A DNA stretch of 64,000 nucleotides from Sulfuricurvum sp. (lineage in GTDB: Bacteria; Campylobacterota; Campylobacteria; Campylobacterales; Sulfurimonadaceae), in the NCBI RefSeq assembly GCF_030691015.1, contig NZ_JAUYFF010000001.1, positions 434,001 to 498,000 on the forward strand, in the 5' to 3' direction. Within the stretch, counting starts at the first letter, position 1; each line of letters opens with the position of its first letter. Shown here one piece after another: positions 35,143 to 42,792 of this stretch. The notes under the pieces were generated by a model. The model had not been told where the DNA came from. It worked only from the letters and a program-made list of their open reading frames with translations, and made no database searches. Position numbers and translations under genes: made by a program.

Positions 35143-37361
35143 TCACCGGTTTCCTCTCGCGGAGTACGGTCTTTGCATTTGACACACTCGTATACCTCTT
35201 TGTTGCGGTAGGTTCGCGGTGCCAAAGCCCCACCGCACCCTTCGACTTCACATTTTTTATCGGATGGTTCAAATTTGGAGATGAATTTACATTTCGGATA
35301 GTGTTCACATCCCCAAAAAGCCCCTCTTCGTGATTGACGCCATAGCAGTTTACCGCCGCATTCAGGACACGGCACTTCGGAAAATTTACTCTCTTGGTTA
35401 AGTGTTTTCGTATTTTTACATTTCGGATAGCCGCTGCACGCCAAAAATTTCCCGTTACGACCGTTTTTTACCACCATCGCGCTACCGCATTTGTCACATA
35501 CCTCTTCACTCACTTCATCGGGAGTTGCGGGATTTTCTTTTTGGTTTTCTTCGGTTTGCTCGGTGTATTTACACTTCGGAAAACCGCTACATGCTATAAA
35601 CTCTCCGAAGCGTCCGGAGCGAAGTAATAGTTCACTGCCGCACTGCGGGCAGTTTCGTCCGAGAGGTTTTGCCATTTTAAGACTGACGATATTGCTTTTA
35701 CCGGCGTCGATTTTTTCGATAAACGGGTAGTAAAAATCAAGTAAGATTTTATGCCATGATTTTCCGCTCTCACTGATCTCATCAAGCGTCTCTTCCATCG
35801 TTGCGGTAAAAGAGGCATCAACGATTTCATTAAAATGCGTTTCCAGCATTTCCGTTACCGTAAAAGCGATCTCAGTGGGGACTATGGCACGTTTCTCGAT
35901 TTCGATGTAATTGCGCGCTTGAAGGGTACTGATCGTCGGTGCATACGTTGATGGGCGACCGATCCCTTCGGATTCGAGTTTTTTGATCAAACTCGCTTCA
36001 GAGTAACGTGATGGCGGCTCGGTGAAGTGTTGTTCCGTCGATATGCTTTGGATATCGATTGCATCACCCGTTGTAAGAGAGGGGAGCAACTTGTCTTTGT
36101 CGTCGCTTCCCGTTACACGGTAAAAGCCGTCAAACAAGAGTTTACGTCCGGTGGCACGGAACTCCGCTTTTTCCGATTCAAATGTGATACTTTGCTGCTC
36201 GAAGCGGGCATCGTTCATCTGACACGCTAAAAAGCGATTATAGATCAAACGGTAGAGTTTAATCTCATCGGGCTTGAGAAACGTTGCCGCTATTTCAGGG
36301 GTAAAGTCGAGCATCGTCGGACGAATCGCTTCATGCGCCTCTTGTGCCCCTTTGGATTTTTTCGTATAAACTTTTACCTCTTTAGGGAGGTACTCTTTGC
36401 CGTAACGACTCAAAATCACTTCACGCGCAGCTTCAACCGCTTCGGCTGCGAGGTTCAGTGAGTCGGTACGCATATAGGTGATAACCCCGCTTGTCCCCTC
36501 AGGAGTTTTAACCCCTTCGTATAATGATTGGGCGACCATCATCGTCTTTTTAGGAGAAAATCCAAGCTGTGAGCTGGCCGTTTGCTGGAGTGTCGAGGTC
36601 ATAAACGGCGGAGGGGTAGAGCTTTTACGCTCTTTCGTCTCAATCTCACCGACTTTAAACGCCTCTTTTTTCAGAGTCTCTACGATCCGAGCAGCTTCAG
36701 CACCCGTTTTGACGGTGAGTTTATCAATTTTCTCATTTTCAAAATTGACGAGAGTTGCTTCAATATCTTTTTTGAAAAGGGTATCGATTGTCCAATACTC
36801 TTCGGGAACAAAGGCACGGATTTCACGTTCACGATCTATAACGATTTTAAGTGTTGAGGACTGTACCCGTCCTGCGGATAGCCCTTTTTGAATTTTACTG
36901 GCAAGAAGCGGAGAGAGCTTATACCCCACGATACGATCCAGCAATCGACGTGCCTGCTGTGCATTAACACGGTCCATATCGATGCTACGAGGAGTTTCCA
37001 ACGCATGAATGATCGCATTTTTCGTAATCTCATGAAACACAATACGGGGAAGTGACTCGGGATCTTTGTCAATCGCATGGGCAATGTGCCATCCGATCGC
37101 TTCTCCCTCACGGTCTTCGTCGGTCGCGATATAGATAGTATCGCTTTTCTTCGCCAACTCTTGGATCTGTTTGACGGTAGCGGTACTGTCTTCACTGATA
37201 CGATACTCAGCAACGATTTTTTCGTTATCGATTTTAATACCGAAACGGTTTTTAGGAAGATCTCGGATATGCCCTTTTGAAGCAATTACCTCGTAATCTT
37301 TGGAGAGAAAGTTTTTGATCGTCTTGGCTTTGGCCGGAGACTCGACAATGATGAGTTTCAA
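35139..37361 (-). CDS. topA: DNA topoisomerase I
   Basis: A 740-residue type IA topoisomerase that relaxes negative supercoils. The TOPRIM domain starts MKLIIVESPAKAKTIKNFL and contains ATDEDREGEAIGWH. The catalytic tyrosine is Tyr296 in TYMRTDS. Other core motifs are RRLLDRIVGYKLSP and EGIGRPSTYAPTI. The C-terminus has four zinc-ribbon repeats (CPQCG, CDKCG, CPECG, and a shorter CEVEGCGG one), each followed by the CSGFPKC-like pair. Length and layout are typical. Confidence 0.97.
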   Translation of the reverse strand: MKLIIVESPAKAKTIKNFLSKDYEVIASKGHIRDLPKNRFGIKIDNEKIVAEYRISEDSTATVKQIQELAKKSDTIYIATDEDREGEAIGWHIAHAIDKDPESLPRIVFHEITKNAIIHALETPRSIDMDRVNAQQARRLLDRIVGYKLSPLLASKIQKGLSAGRVQSSTLKIVIDREREIRAFVPEEYWTIDTLFKKDIEATLVNFENEKIDKLTVKTGAEAARIVETLKKEAFKVGEIETKERKSSTPPPFMTSTLQQTASSQLGFSPKKTMMVAQSLYEGVKTPEGTSGVITYMRTDSLNLAAEAVEAAREVILSRYGKEYLPKEVKVYTKKSKGAQEAHEAIRPTMLDFTPEIAATFLKPDEIKLYRLIYNRFLACQMNDARFEQQSITFESEKAEFRATGRKLLFDGFYRVTGSDDKDKLLPSLTTGDAIDIQSISTEQHFTEPPSRYSEASLIKKLESEGIGRPSTYAPTISTLQARNYIEIEKRAIVPTEIAFTVTEMLETHFNEIVDASFTATMEETLDEISESGKSWHKILLDFYYPFIEKIDAGKSNIVSLKMAKPLGRNCPQCGSELLLRSGRFGEFIACSGFPKCKYTEQTEENQKENPATPDEVSEEVCDKCGSAMVVKNGRNGKFLACSGYPKCKNTKTLNQESKFSEVPCPECGGKLLWRQSRRGAFWGCEHYPKCKFISKFEPSDKKCEVEGCGGALAPRTYRNKEVYECVKCKDRTPREETGE

Positions 37362-37444
37362 AAAATGAATCCTATATATATGGATGAGTTTCGAAAGTGT
37401 AACAAAAAAATGTCAAAATAAAGCCATATCTTATAAGTAAGAAA

Positions 37445-37990
37445 CTAACCTCTCCACGCTCTCTCTCGCCAAGTGTCCACATGAACGAAGCTGGAATAGA
37501 TTCCGATCCCCGATCCACCGCACATTCGAAGGAGTCGTGCCAGATAATCGCTGGGAATTCCCTCGATTTTAATATCGGCCGCTTTGCCGTACAAATGCAT
37601 TGAGTTGAAGGCTGCCCCTTCGATCGAATTATTGGTATGTTCGGTTCGATAGCCTGAGGTCAATATAATGGGACGATTGATGTGATTACTCGATAACCAC
37701 TGTTGCGCTTTTGATAAAACCATAAATAGGTTTGGATCCATTTGAACGGCTACACCAGCACGTACATCGGCAAAAATGCGGCACAAATCGCTATAACCTT
37801 CTTCTTCTATCTTACCGTTTCGAACAAAAGGAATTTTATAACTGGTGCCGTTTCGAATCACATTCAAAACTTCATCTTTCTCTTTCACGTTTGCATATAG
37901 AGGTGCCGATAGGCTCAGAGCAAGTGCACTTTTGATAAACACTCTCCGCGAAGGATCAAAAAGGGAAGGTTCACTCGTTTGTCTATTCAT
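37445..37990 (-). CDS. DUF882/YcbK-type M15 peptidase fold protein with Tat signal
   Basis: A 181-residue exported protein. The twin-arginine signal is SRRVFIKSALALSLSAPLYA. The mature domain (about 90-180) has MHLYGKAADIKI (H-x-x-G-x-x-x-D) and FVHVDT, the metal ligands of the peptidase M15A/DUF882 fold, which acts on peptidoglycan. The start at 37990 lacks a good ribosome site, and a longer ORF (to 38041) adds a basic stretch before the signal. Substrate unproven. It is divergent from the pilus-like operon across a 161-base gap. Confidence 0.8.
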   Translation of the reverse strand: MNRQTSEPSLFDPSRRVFIKSALALSLSAPLYANVKEKDEVLNVIRNGTSYKIPFVRNGKIEEEGYSDLCRIFADVRAGVAVQMDPNLFMVLSKAQQWLSSNHINRPIILTSGYRTEHTNNSIEGAAFNSMHLYGKAADIKIEGIPSDYLARLLRMCGGSGIGIYSSFVHVDTWRERAWRG

Positions 37991-38099
37991 AATGTGAAAT
38001 ATTCTTTTTCTATTATTTACGTTCTTATCAAGAATAAGCAATTAATAGTCCATCTTATTCCTATAGCATCAAGGTCTTATAAAAAAACGAAATTTAAAA

Positions 38100-38117
38100 T
38101 TGGCACACTTCTTGCTT
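38100..38117 (+). promoter_or_regulatory. Sigma-54 promoter before the pilus/secretion-like operon
   Basis: TTGGCACACTTCTTGCTT matches the RpoN consensus: GG (38102-38103) and GC (38114-38115) are exactly 10 bases apart, with TTGGCAC and TTGCTT in full. It lies about 35 bases before the first gene's ATG. In Campylobacterota RpoN with FlgRS drives rod, hook and minor flagellin genes, so membership in the flagellar hierarchy is inferred. Confidence 0.85.
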
Positions 38118-38151
38118 TTTATCCTCAAATAATCTCAATGAAAGTGGTGGC

Positions 38152-38541
38152 ATGAACTATTTTTGGTCATTTCTTTTCCTTACACTCTCGCTAAATGCGG
38201 CTTATAACCCGTTTTTTCGTGAACCTGTAAAACCGAAGAAAGCTCCCGTAGTAACGTCAGAACGTCCTATGCCTCTGCCGCCATTATTAGCTCCACCTTC
38301 ATTGCCGGCCGTTAAACCGACTTTTGATCTATCTCAACTCGTCTATAACTGTTTTTTAGAAACAGATAAGGGGAAATTCATACTCCTTAAAATAGGAGAA
38401 AATACCGTTGTTCTAAAAGAGGGCGATCCTTTTTATGCGAATAACACTAAATATTTCATACGAAACATCACCAGCAACTATATTACCGTTGATGATGCCG
38501 GACGAACCCAAACCATCTATTTCACGACAGGAGGTCAATAA
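38152..38541 (+). CDS. PilP/GspC-like (CtsR-position) periplasmic protein of a pilus/secretion system
   Basis: A 129-residue protein. A short N-terminal hydrophobic segment (about 3-16) is followed by NPFFREPVKPKK, then a proline-rich linker (PMPLPPLLAPPSLPAVKP). The last 75 residues form a small beta domain (FILLKIGENTVVLKEGDPF) that resembles the homology region of PilP/GspC, which couples inner-membrane proteins to the secretin. It precedes the secretin directly (1-base overlap), the same place as ctsR in Campylobacter jejuni. It is first after the sigma-54 promoter. Confidence 0.65.
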   Translation: MNYFWSFLFLTLSLNAAYNPFFREPVKPKKAPVVTSERPMPLPPLLAPPSLPAVKPTFDLSQLVYNCFLETDKGKFILLKIGENTVVLKEGDPFYANNTKYFIRNITSNYITVDDAGRTQTIYFTTGGQ

Positions 38542-39992
38542 TGCGTTCTCTTATACTTGCTGTCGTCCTTTTAGGATTGAGCGGATGTAGTGTCGCCAGT
38601 AAAAAAGAGACCCTGACTCCGGAAATGCAGCTTAAAGAACTGGACAATCCGATCACACAGATTCAGCGTACAGAACCGGCAATGCAAGTCGTTGAAGTGA
38701 ATGCTGATAATTTTCATATTGAAACACAAACCATCCCCGATAAAGAGATCATCAAGCGGGCGAAAATTATGGGTGCGGAGCTCAGTGATGTCATCGCATT
38801 GCTGACCGAAGCGACCAACGAAAACATTGTCTTCCAACTTCAGGCTGAATCTGTCAATTCGAACAAATATAATACAACTTCATCCTCCTCTAGCGGAAAC
38901 GCTGCCAATGCATACACAGGCAAAAATGATTATTTGCTTTCTGAAACAAATATCAACCTCTCGGCCTCCAATATCCCTTTTGGAAAAATGCTTCAAAAAA
39001 CAGTAGGAGATAAACTCAGCATTCTCTATGATGACGATACCTTTTATCTAGGAAATTTGCGGACAGTGACCCTCAAAATCCCTTCGGTTAGCGGTCTTCC
39101 TGAAATCCTAAAAGCAAGTATCTCTTCTATGGGTGCAAGCAATGTAACGACAGATGCTATTACCTCTTCCGTCAGCTTTTCAGCACGCGAAAAAGAGTAC
39201 GGGGATATTATGAAGTATCTTGAGATACTCCGAAACAATCTCTATGTCATTGAATATGAAATATCCATTTACGATGTCGAGCTCAAAGACAACTATGCCC
39301 TCGGTATTGACTGGAGCCTCGTTCCTACCCTCGCTCAAAACGGTATCGGCTTCGTCGCTTCTGCTGCAGCAGGACTGGGATCAGCCGGTGCATCAGCCGC
39401 TCCTCTCACCTTTGGGATGATCTTGAAAAATGATAACTACAACGGAAAAGCCCTCGTCAATGCCTTGGAGAATTTCGGAAAAGTTGAAAGCGTTCAACGA
39501 CCAAAACTTTTAGGACTTGCAGGAACCAATGTCAAACTCACCGACGGCATCGAAGCCCCCTACATCAGCGGAATTCAAAACACCTCCGTTGGCGGCAGCG
39601 GGGCATCTCAGGTTTCTACTACCAGTGCAACCGCCCTCAGCGGTTTAGAGATCAATCTTAAATCCAATATGCTCGATGGTACGGTTATCACCGATATCGG
39701 TCTGAAAATAAATGATATCGTCGGTTATACCTCATTTGAAATCGATGGAAACAAATTTTCTCAACCGCAAACCGTCACGAAAGCTATCAACAATACGATG
39801 CGCGTTCAGCCGGGTGTTCCGATCGTTATCTCAGGCCTTTTCCGCAATAAAAGCGATAAAGGGTGGAGTGGGCTTCCGGGACTCGGTGATAGCGCAGCAG
39901 GAGTTGTAGGGGGAGCGCGCCATGTCTCCAGTACGAAAAGTGAAATGGTAATCGTTGTTACCCCTCGCGTAATTAAGTATGTGATGAGATAA
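38541..39992 (+). CDS. Secretin (PilQ/MshL/GspD/CtsD type)
   Basis: A 483-residue outer-membrane secretin lipoprotein. The lipobox is LLGLSGCS. N-domain regions (about 50-250) include MGAELSDVIALLTEATNENI, an STN/N0-like start, with a serine-rich linker (TTSSSSSG). The secretin domain (about 270-483) has GKVESVQRPKLLGLAGTNVK and the C-terminal signature VQPGVPIVISGLFRNKSDKG, with LPGLGD. It should form the ring through which a pilus or substrate leaves. It matches the MshL/CtsD size rather than long GspD. Positioned between PilP-like and bitopic genes. Confidence 0.88.
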   Translation: MRSLILAVVLLGLSGCSVASKKETLTPEMQLKELDNPITQIQRTEPAMQVVEVNADNFHIETQTIPDKEIIKRAKIMGAELSDVIALLTEATNENIVFQLQAESVNSNKYNTTSSSSSGNAANAYTGKNDYLLSETNINLSASNIPFGKMLQKTVGDKLSILYDDDTFYLGNLRTVTLKIPSVSGLPEILKASISSMGASNVTTDAITSSVSFSAREKEYGDIMKYLEILRNNLYVIEYEISIYDVELKDNYALGIDWSLVPTLAQNGIGFVASAAAGLGSAGASAAPLTFGMILKNDNYNGKALVNALENFGKVESVQRPKLLGLAGTNVKLTDGIEAPYISGIQNTSVGGSGASQVSTTSATALSGLEINLKSNMLDGTVITDIGLKINDIVGYTSFEIDGNKFSQPQTVTKAINNTMRVQPGVPIVISGLFRNKSDKGWSGLPGLGDSAAGVVGGARHVSSTKSEMVIVVTPRVIKYVMR

Positions 39993-39994
39993 CC

Positions 39995-40789
39995 ATGGCA
40001 ATTTTTACGGCAGGATCTCTTGATTTTAGTAGTGATATTAGCAATATCCGCGCACAGATATACCGCTACGCACGTAGCGATCTTGATTCTACCGCGGTTA
40101 AAGTCTCTTTGAGAAAACATAGCAATGGGATTAACTATATTGCATTTCTCCCTAAAGAGAAACTCGTTTATGAAAACGTCCTCTCTTTGGCTTCCAAGAA
40201 TCAAGGGAACAGTGTGATCATTTTTGAACTTGATTATAAAAATGTGGGTGTGGTTGTTGAAGATGACAAAATCATTGACTATATTCTTGATAAACCTGAA
40301 GAATTTGCAACGGAGCGCAGTTATGGAACCCTTTATGCTGATAACACTAAAGGGGACAAACTCGTCTCTCTCAATCTTGATAAGGAGCGACAAGATACAT
40401 GGGTTGGAAGCTTTTTGTTAGCGTGTACCATCGTTATTACCTCAGGAATTCTGTATGCGGGGTATGGATATTTAAATGCTACGGAAATCAATCTTACAAA
40501 CAGGGATGTACTGGTTAAAGAATACAAAGAACTGGTGACTAAAAATTGCCAAACCTCATTTGCAATGACCAAAAAAGTGGATATTGTCCATGAATTGGAG
40601 AAAGTAGAGCAAATGACTAAAGAAACGGAGTCCACCCTTCAGCAGATAAGCTATCAAAATGATAGCTTATGTGCTGAGGTGGTGACACCAAACCTCAACG
40701 CTTTTGTCAGGTTGTTACCACCGGAAGCGAAAATTATAAAGGAAGACGTTGCTCTAGGCATCGTGCAATATTGTAATGAAAAAATATAG
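39995..40789 (+). CDS. Bitopic assembly protein, GspL/PilM-N-like candidate (CtsX position)
   Basis: A 264-residue protein. A cytoplasmic domain of about 135 residues contains SVIIFELDYKNVGVVVEDDK, which is reminiscent of the phosphate-1 loop strand of actin-like PilM/GspL proteins but not clearly homologous. One membrane span follows (about 136-158, VGSFLLACTIVITSGILYAGY), then a periplasmic helical part with a coiled-coil segment (DIVHELEKVEQMTKETESTL). Its position after the secretin fits the alignment subcomplex of pilus or type II systems. It has one N-glycosylation-type sequon (EINLT) in the periplasmic part. It overlaps the next gene. Confidence 0.6.
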   Translation: MAIFTAGSLDFSSDISNIRAQIYRYARSDLDSTAVKVSLRKHSNGINYIAFLPKEKLVYENVLSLASKNQGNSVIIFELDYKNVGVVVEDDKIIDYILDKPEEFATERSYGTLYADNTKGDKLVSLNLDKERQDTWVGSFLLACTIVITSGILYAGYGYLNATEINLTNRDVLVKEYKELVTKNCQTSFAMTKKVDIVHELEKVEQMTKETESTLQQISYQNDSLCAEVVTPNLNAFVRLLPPEAKIIKEDVALGIVQYCNEKI

Positions 40790-41216
40790 TCTTGTTGGTC
40801 TTTTTATTGTTATTTTAATAACAATTTTAGTCTCAGCATACTTCTATTTTCTCGATATTGTATACGAAAATAAAACGGTAGCCGAAGAGGTGAAGACCTT
40901 TAGTGCTTTAAAAACTGCCGTTGAGCAACCAGTTGCTGTGTATGCGGAAGATGATGTTCTGCGTACTAAAAATGATCAATACAACGCTCTAATCCAAGAA
41001 TTGGGTATGGAAGCGGAAGTAAAGATCGACCAAAAAAAATTAATTATCCAAGGAGGCATTCATGACACCTATTCATACTTACTATTGAAACGGCTCTTGG
41101 ATGTTGTCAAGAATGATGACGTTGAATTAGTCAACAGCTGCATCGGACAAGGATGCACGGGGGATGAATTTGGATTTTCAATCACAATTCATCCGTATGT
41201 CTTAAAGATTCCATAA
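40776..41216 (+). CDS. Small bitopic protein, PilO/GspM-like candidate
   Basis: A 146-residue protein with one N-terminal span (about 5-27, LVGLFIVILITILVSAYFYF) and a periplasmic domain. A helical part (about 35-75) is followed by an alpha/beta domain (KIDQKKLIIQGGIHDTYSYL) containing two close cysteines (CIGQGC). Topology and position match PilO/GspM-type alignment proteins, but sequence similarity is too weak to call. It overlaps the previous gene by 14 bases, which fits joint production of the two partners. Confidence 0.55.
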   Translation: MKKYSLVGLFIVILITILVSAYFYFLDIVYENKTVAEEVKTFSALKTAVEQPVAVYAEDDVLRTKNDQYNALIQELGMEAEVKIDQKKLIIQGGIHDTYSYLLLKRLLDVVKNDDVELVNSCIGQGCTGDEFGFSITIHPYVLKIP

Positions 41217-41232
41217 TTAAAAAAACCGATCT
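41203..41232 (+). promoter_or_regulatory. Degenerate sigma-28-like site before prepilin 1
   Basis: TAAAGATT (41203-41210) and ACCGATCT (41225-41232) resemble the two halves of a FliA promoter, but are 14 rather than 11 bases apart. If not functional, prepilin 1 relies on the sigma-54 transcript from upstream. Confidence 0.3.
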
Positions 41233-41271
41233 TGCAGTAAAAAACTGTTGATCACAAAAAAAGGATACACA

Positions 41272-41874
41272 ATGAAACAGTACACAGGAATGAGAAAAGG
41301 TATCTCTCTCGTAGAGATGATTGTTGCAGTTATTTTGTTTGCTACTTTATCAGCAATTGGTATTAAGTACTATAAAAACTTTTTTAACACCGAATTGACG
41401 GCTAAAAAAGCACGTGTTGCGGCATTGCTTGATCAAGGTGCACAAATGTCAAATGCGTATGATGCATACATCGTACAAGTAGGAACCATTGCAAATCTTG
41501 ATGTCAACTTGACAGAACTTGATGATGCTAACGTATCAATCCTCTCTAGACTTCCTGTCGCAATCGCTGGAATGGCAACTGGACTTGCTGATGGCACCGG
41601 AGCTTGGGAATTGAATAAAAGTACCGGCATTAGCGGAACAAGCGGTATTGCACTCCAATACAAATTGGATATGAATGCAACAGGTCGATCAATTACATCG
41701 GATGATGAGCAATACTGCGCGATTATCAACCATGAGTTTAATGCAAGTGTTGAATTCAATGCTTCAAATGCTACAGTATTCCCTACAGTTGTAACAGATG
41801 CATACAATGCATATGGTCCAGTATTTTGCTGGGATAACGGTACACATTTGACTCTCTTTATCGTCAAACCATAA
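41272..41874 (+). CDS. Prepilin 1 (type IV pilin-like, major-pilin candidate)
   Basis: A 200-residue prepilin. The class III leader MKQYTGMRKG ends in a prepilin peptidase site, followed by ISLVEM with Glu at +5 and a hydrophobic helix (about 11-35). The globular part has two cysteines (149 and 186) that could close a C-terminal D-loop. Six D/E-X-N-X-S/T sequons lie at Asn79, 87, 115, 135, 157 and 163. It is nearly identical to prepilin 2 (most differences in the last 35 residues). I start at ATG 41272; a longer ORF (41248) adds an atypical leader. A GC-rich hairpin follows. Role: filament subunit, inferred. Confidence 0.82.
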   Translation: MKQYTGMRKGISLVEMIVAVILFATLSAIGIKYYKNFFNTELTAKKARVAALLDQGAQMSNAYDAYIVQVGTIANLDVNLTELDDANVSILSRLPVAIAGMATGLADGTGAWELNKSTGISGTSGIALQYKLDMNATGRSITSDDEQYCAIINHEFNASVEFNASNATVFPTVVTDAYNAYGPVFCWDNGTHLTLFIVKP

Positions 41875-41916
41875 GTGTAAGGTCGGCACAAGCCGCCTCT
41901 TCACAATTTTCTACCC

Positions 41917-41935
41917 ATCCCCCTTTATGGGGGAT
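41917..41935 (+). terminator. Hairpin after prepilin 1
   Basis: ATCCCCC (41917-41923), loop TTTAT, GGGGGAT (41929-41935): a perfect 7-bp GC-rich stem followed by AAAACC, and a long T-run only 30 bases later. It may terminate or stabilise the upstream transcript, isolating prepilin 2. Confidence 0.55.
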
Positions 41936-41984
41936 AAAACCACTCCCCCTTTTCCTCTCTTTTTTTTAACTTACACTTTTTTAT

Positions 41985-42011
41985 TAAAGTTTTTTTATTC
42001 AGTACCGATAT
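41985..42011 (+). promoter_or_regulatory. Sigma-28 (FliA) promoter of prepilin 2
   Basis: TAAAGTTT (41985-41992), 11 bases, ACCGATAT (42004-42011), 31 bases before the start. The pattern equals the enteric and Campylobacter flagellin promoter (TAAAGTTT-N11-GCCGATAA) and that of flaA in this window. Confidence 0.85.
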
Positions 42012-42041
42012 ACTCAAAATCAATGATAAAAGGAGTTTGAC

Positions 42042-42647
42042 ATGACACAACCCTACAATGGAATGAGAAAGGGTATCTCTCTCGTTGAGATGATTATCGC
42101 CGTTATTTTATTTGCTACCTTGGCAGCGATCGGTATTAAGTACTATAAAAACTTTTTCAACACCGAATTGACGGCTAAAAAAGCACGTGTTGCGGCATTG
42201 CTCGATCAAGGTTCGCAAATGTCAAATGCGTATGATGCCTATATTGTACAAGTAGGGACAATTGCAAATCTTGATGTCAACTTGACAGAGCTTGACGATC
42301 ACAACGTATCGATCCTTACTAGACTTCCGGTAGCAATCGATGGAATGGCAACGGGGCTTGCTGATGGTACCGGTGCATGGGAATTGAATAAAAGTACCGG
42401 TATTGTCGGAACAAGCGGTATTGCACTCCAATACAAATTGGACATGAATGCGACAGGTCGATCAGTTACATCGGATGATGAGCAATACTGCGCGATTATC
42501 AACCATGAGTTTAATGCAAGTGTTGAATTCAACGCTTCAAACGCTACACTCTTCCCTACAAATCCAACAACAGCATATACGAACCTTGGTCCGGTATTTT
42601 GCTGGAATAACGGTTCGCATTTGACTCTCTTTATCGTCAAACCGTAA
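42042..42647 (+). CDS. Prepilin 2 (type IV pilin-like)
   Basis: A 201-residue prepilin almost identical to prepilin 1. The leader MTQPYNGMRKG is cleaved before ISLVEM (Glu at +5), then the hydrophobic helix follows. It has cysteines 150 and 187 and six D/E-X-N-X-S/T sequons (Asn80, 88, 116, 136, 158, 164). Differences from copy 1 cluster in the leader and in the C-terminal loop (NPTTAYTNLGPVFCWNN). It has its own sigma-28 promoter, an AAAGGAG ribosome site and a following hairpin, so it is a monocistronic unit. It is probably a filament subunit made with flagellin at a late stage. Confidence 0.84.
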   Translation: MTQPYNGMRKGISLVEMIIAVILFATLAAIGIKYYKNFFNTELTAKKARVAALLDQGSQMSNAYDAYIVQVGTIANLDVNLTELDDHNVSILTRLPVAIDGMATGLADGTGAWELNKSTGIVGTSGIALQYKLDMNATGRSVTSDDEQYCAIINHEFNASVEFNASNATLFPTNPTTAYTNLGPVFCWNNGSHLTLFIVKP

Positions 42648-42660
42648 TTCTTTTCTACAC

Positions 42661-42681
42661 ATCCCCTCTTTTGCAGGGGAT
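42661..42681 (+). terminator. Hairpin after prepilin 2
   Basis: ATCCCCT (42661-42667), loop CTTTTGC, AGGGGAT (42675-42681): a 7-bp stem like the one after prepilin 1, without an immediate T-tract. Confidence 0.5.
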
Positions 42682-42733
42682 CACATATCATCCACTACGT
42701 CCTCAGTTTTTCTTCATTTTAAAACCTTCTTAT

Positions 42734-42760
42734 TAAAGTTTTTTTCTTCCCTGCCGATAT
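42734..42760 (+). promoter_or_regulatory. Sigma-28 (FliA) promoter of the prepilin 3-ATPase-GspF operon
   Basis: TAAAGTTT (42734-42741), 11 bases, GCCGATAT (42753-42760): seven of eight bases of the -10 consensus and a perfect -35. It lies 32 bases before prepilin 3 and is the nearest promoter for the minor prepilin, ATPase, platform and last prepilin genes. Confidence 0.87.
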
Positions 42761-42792
42761 ACCCGAATACTGTGTTATAAAAGGAGTTTTAC

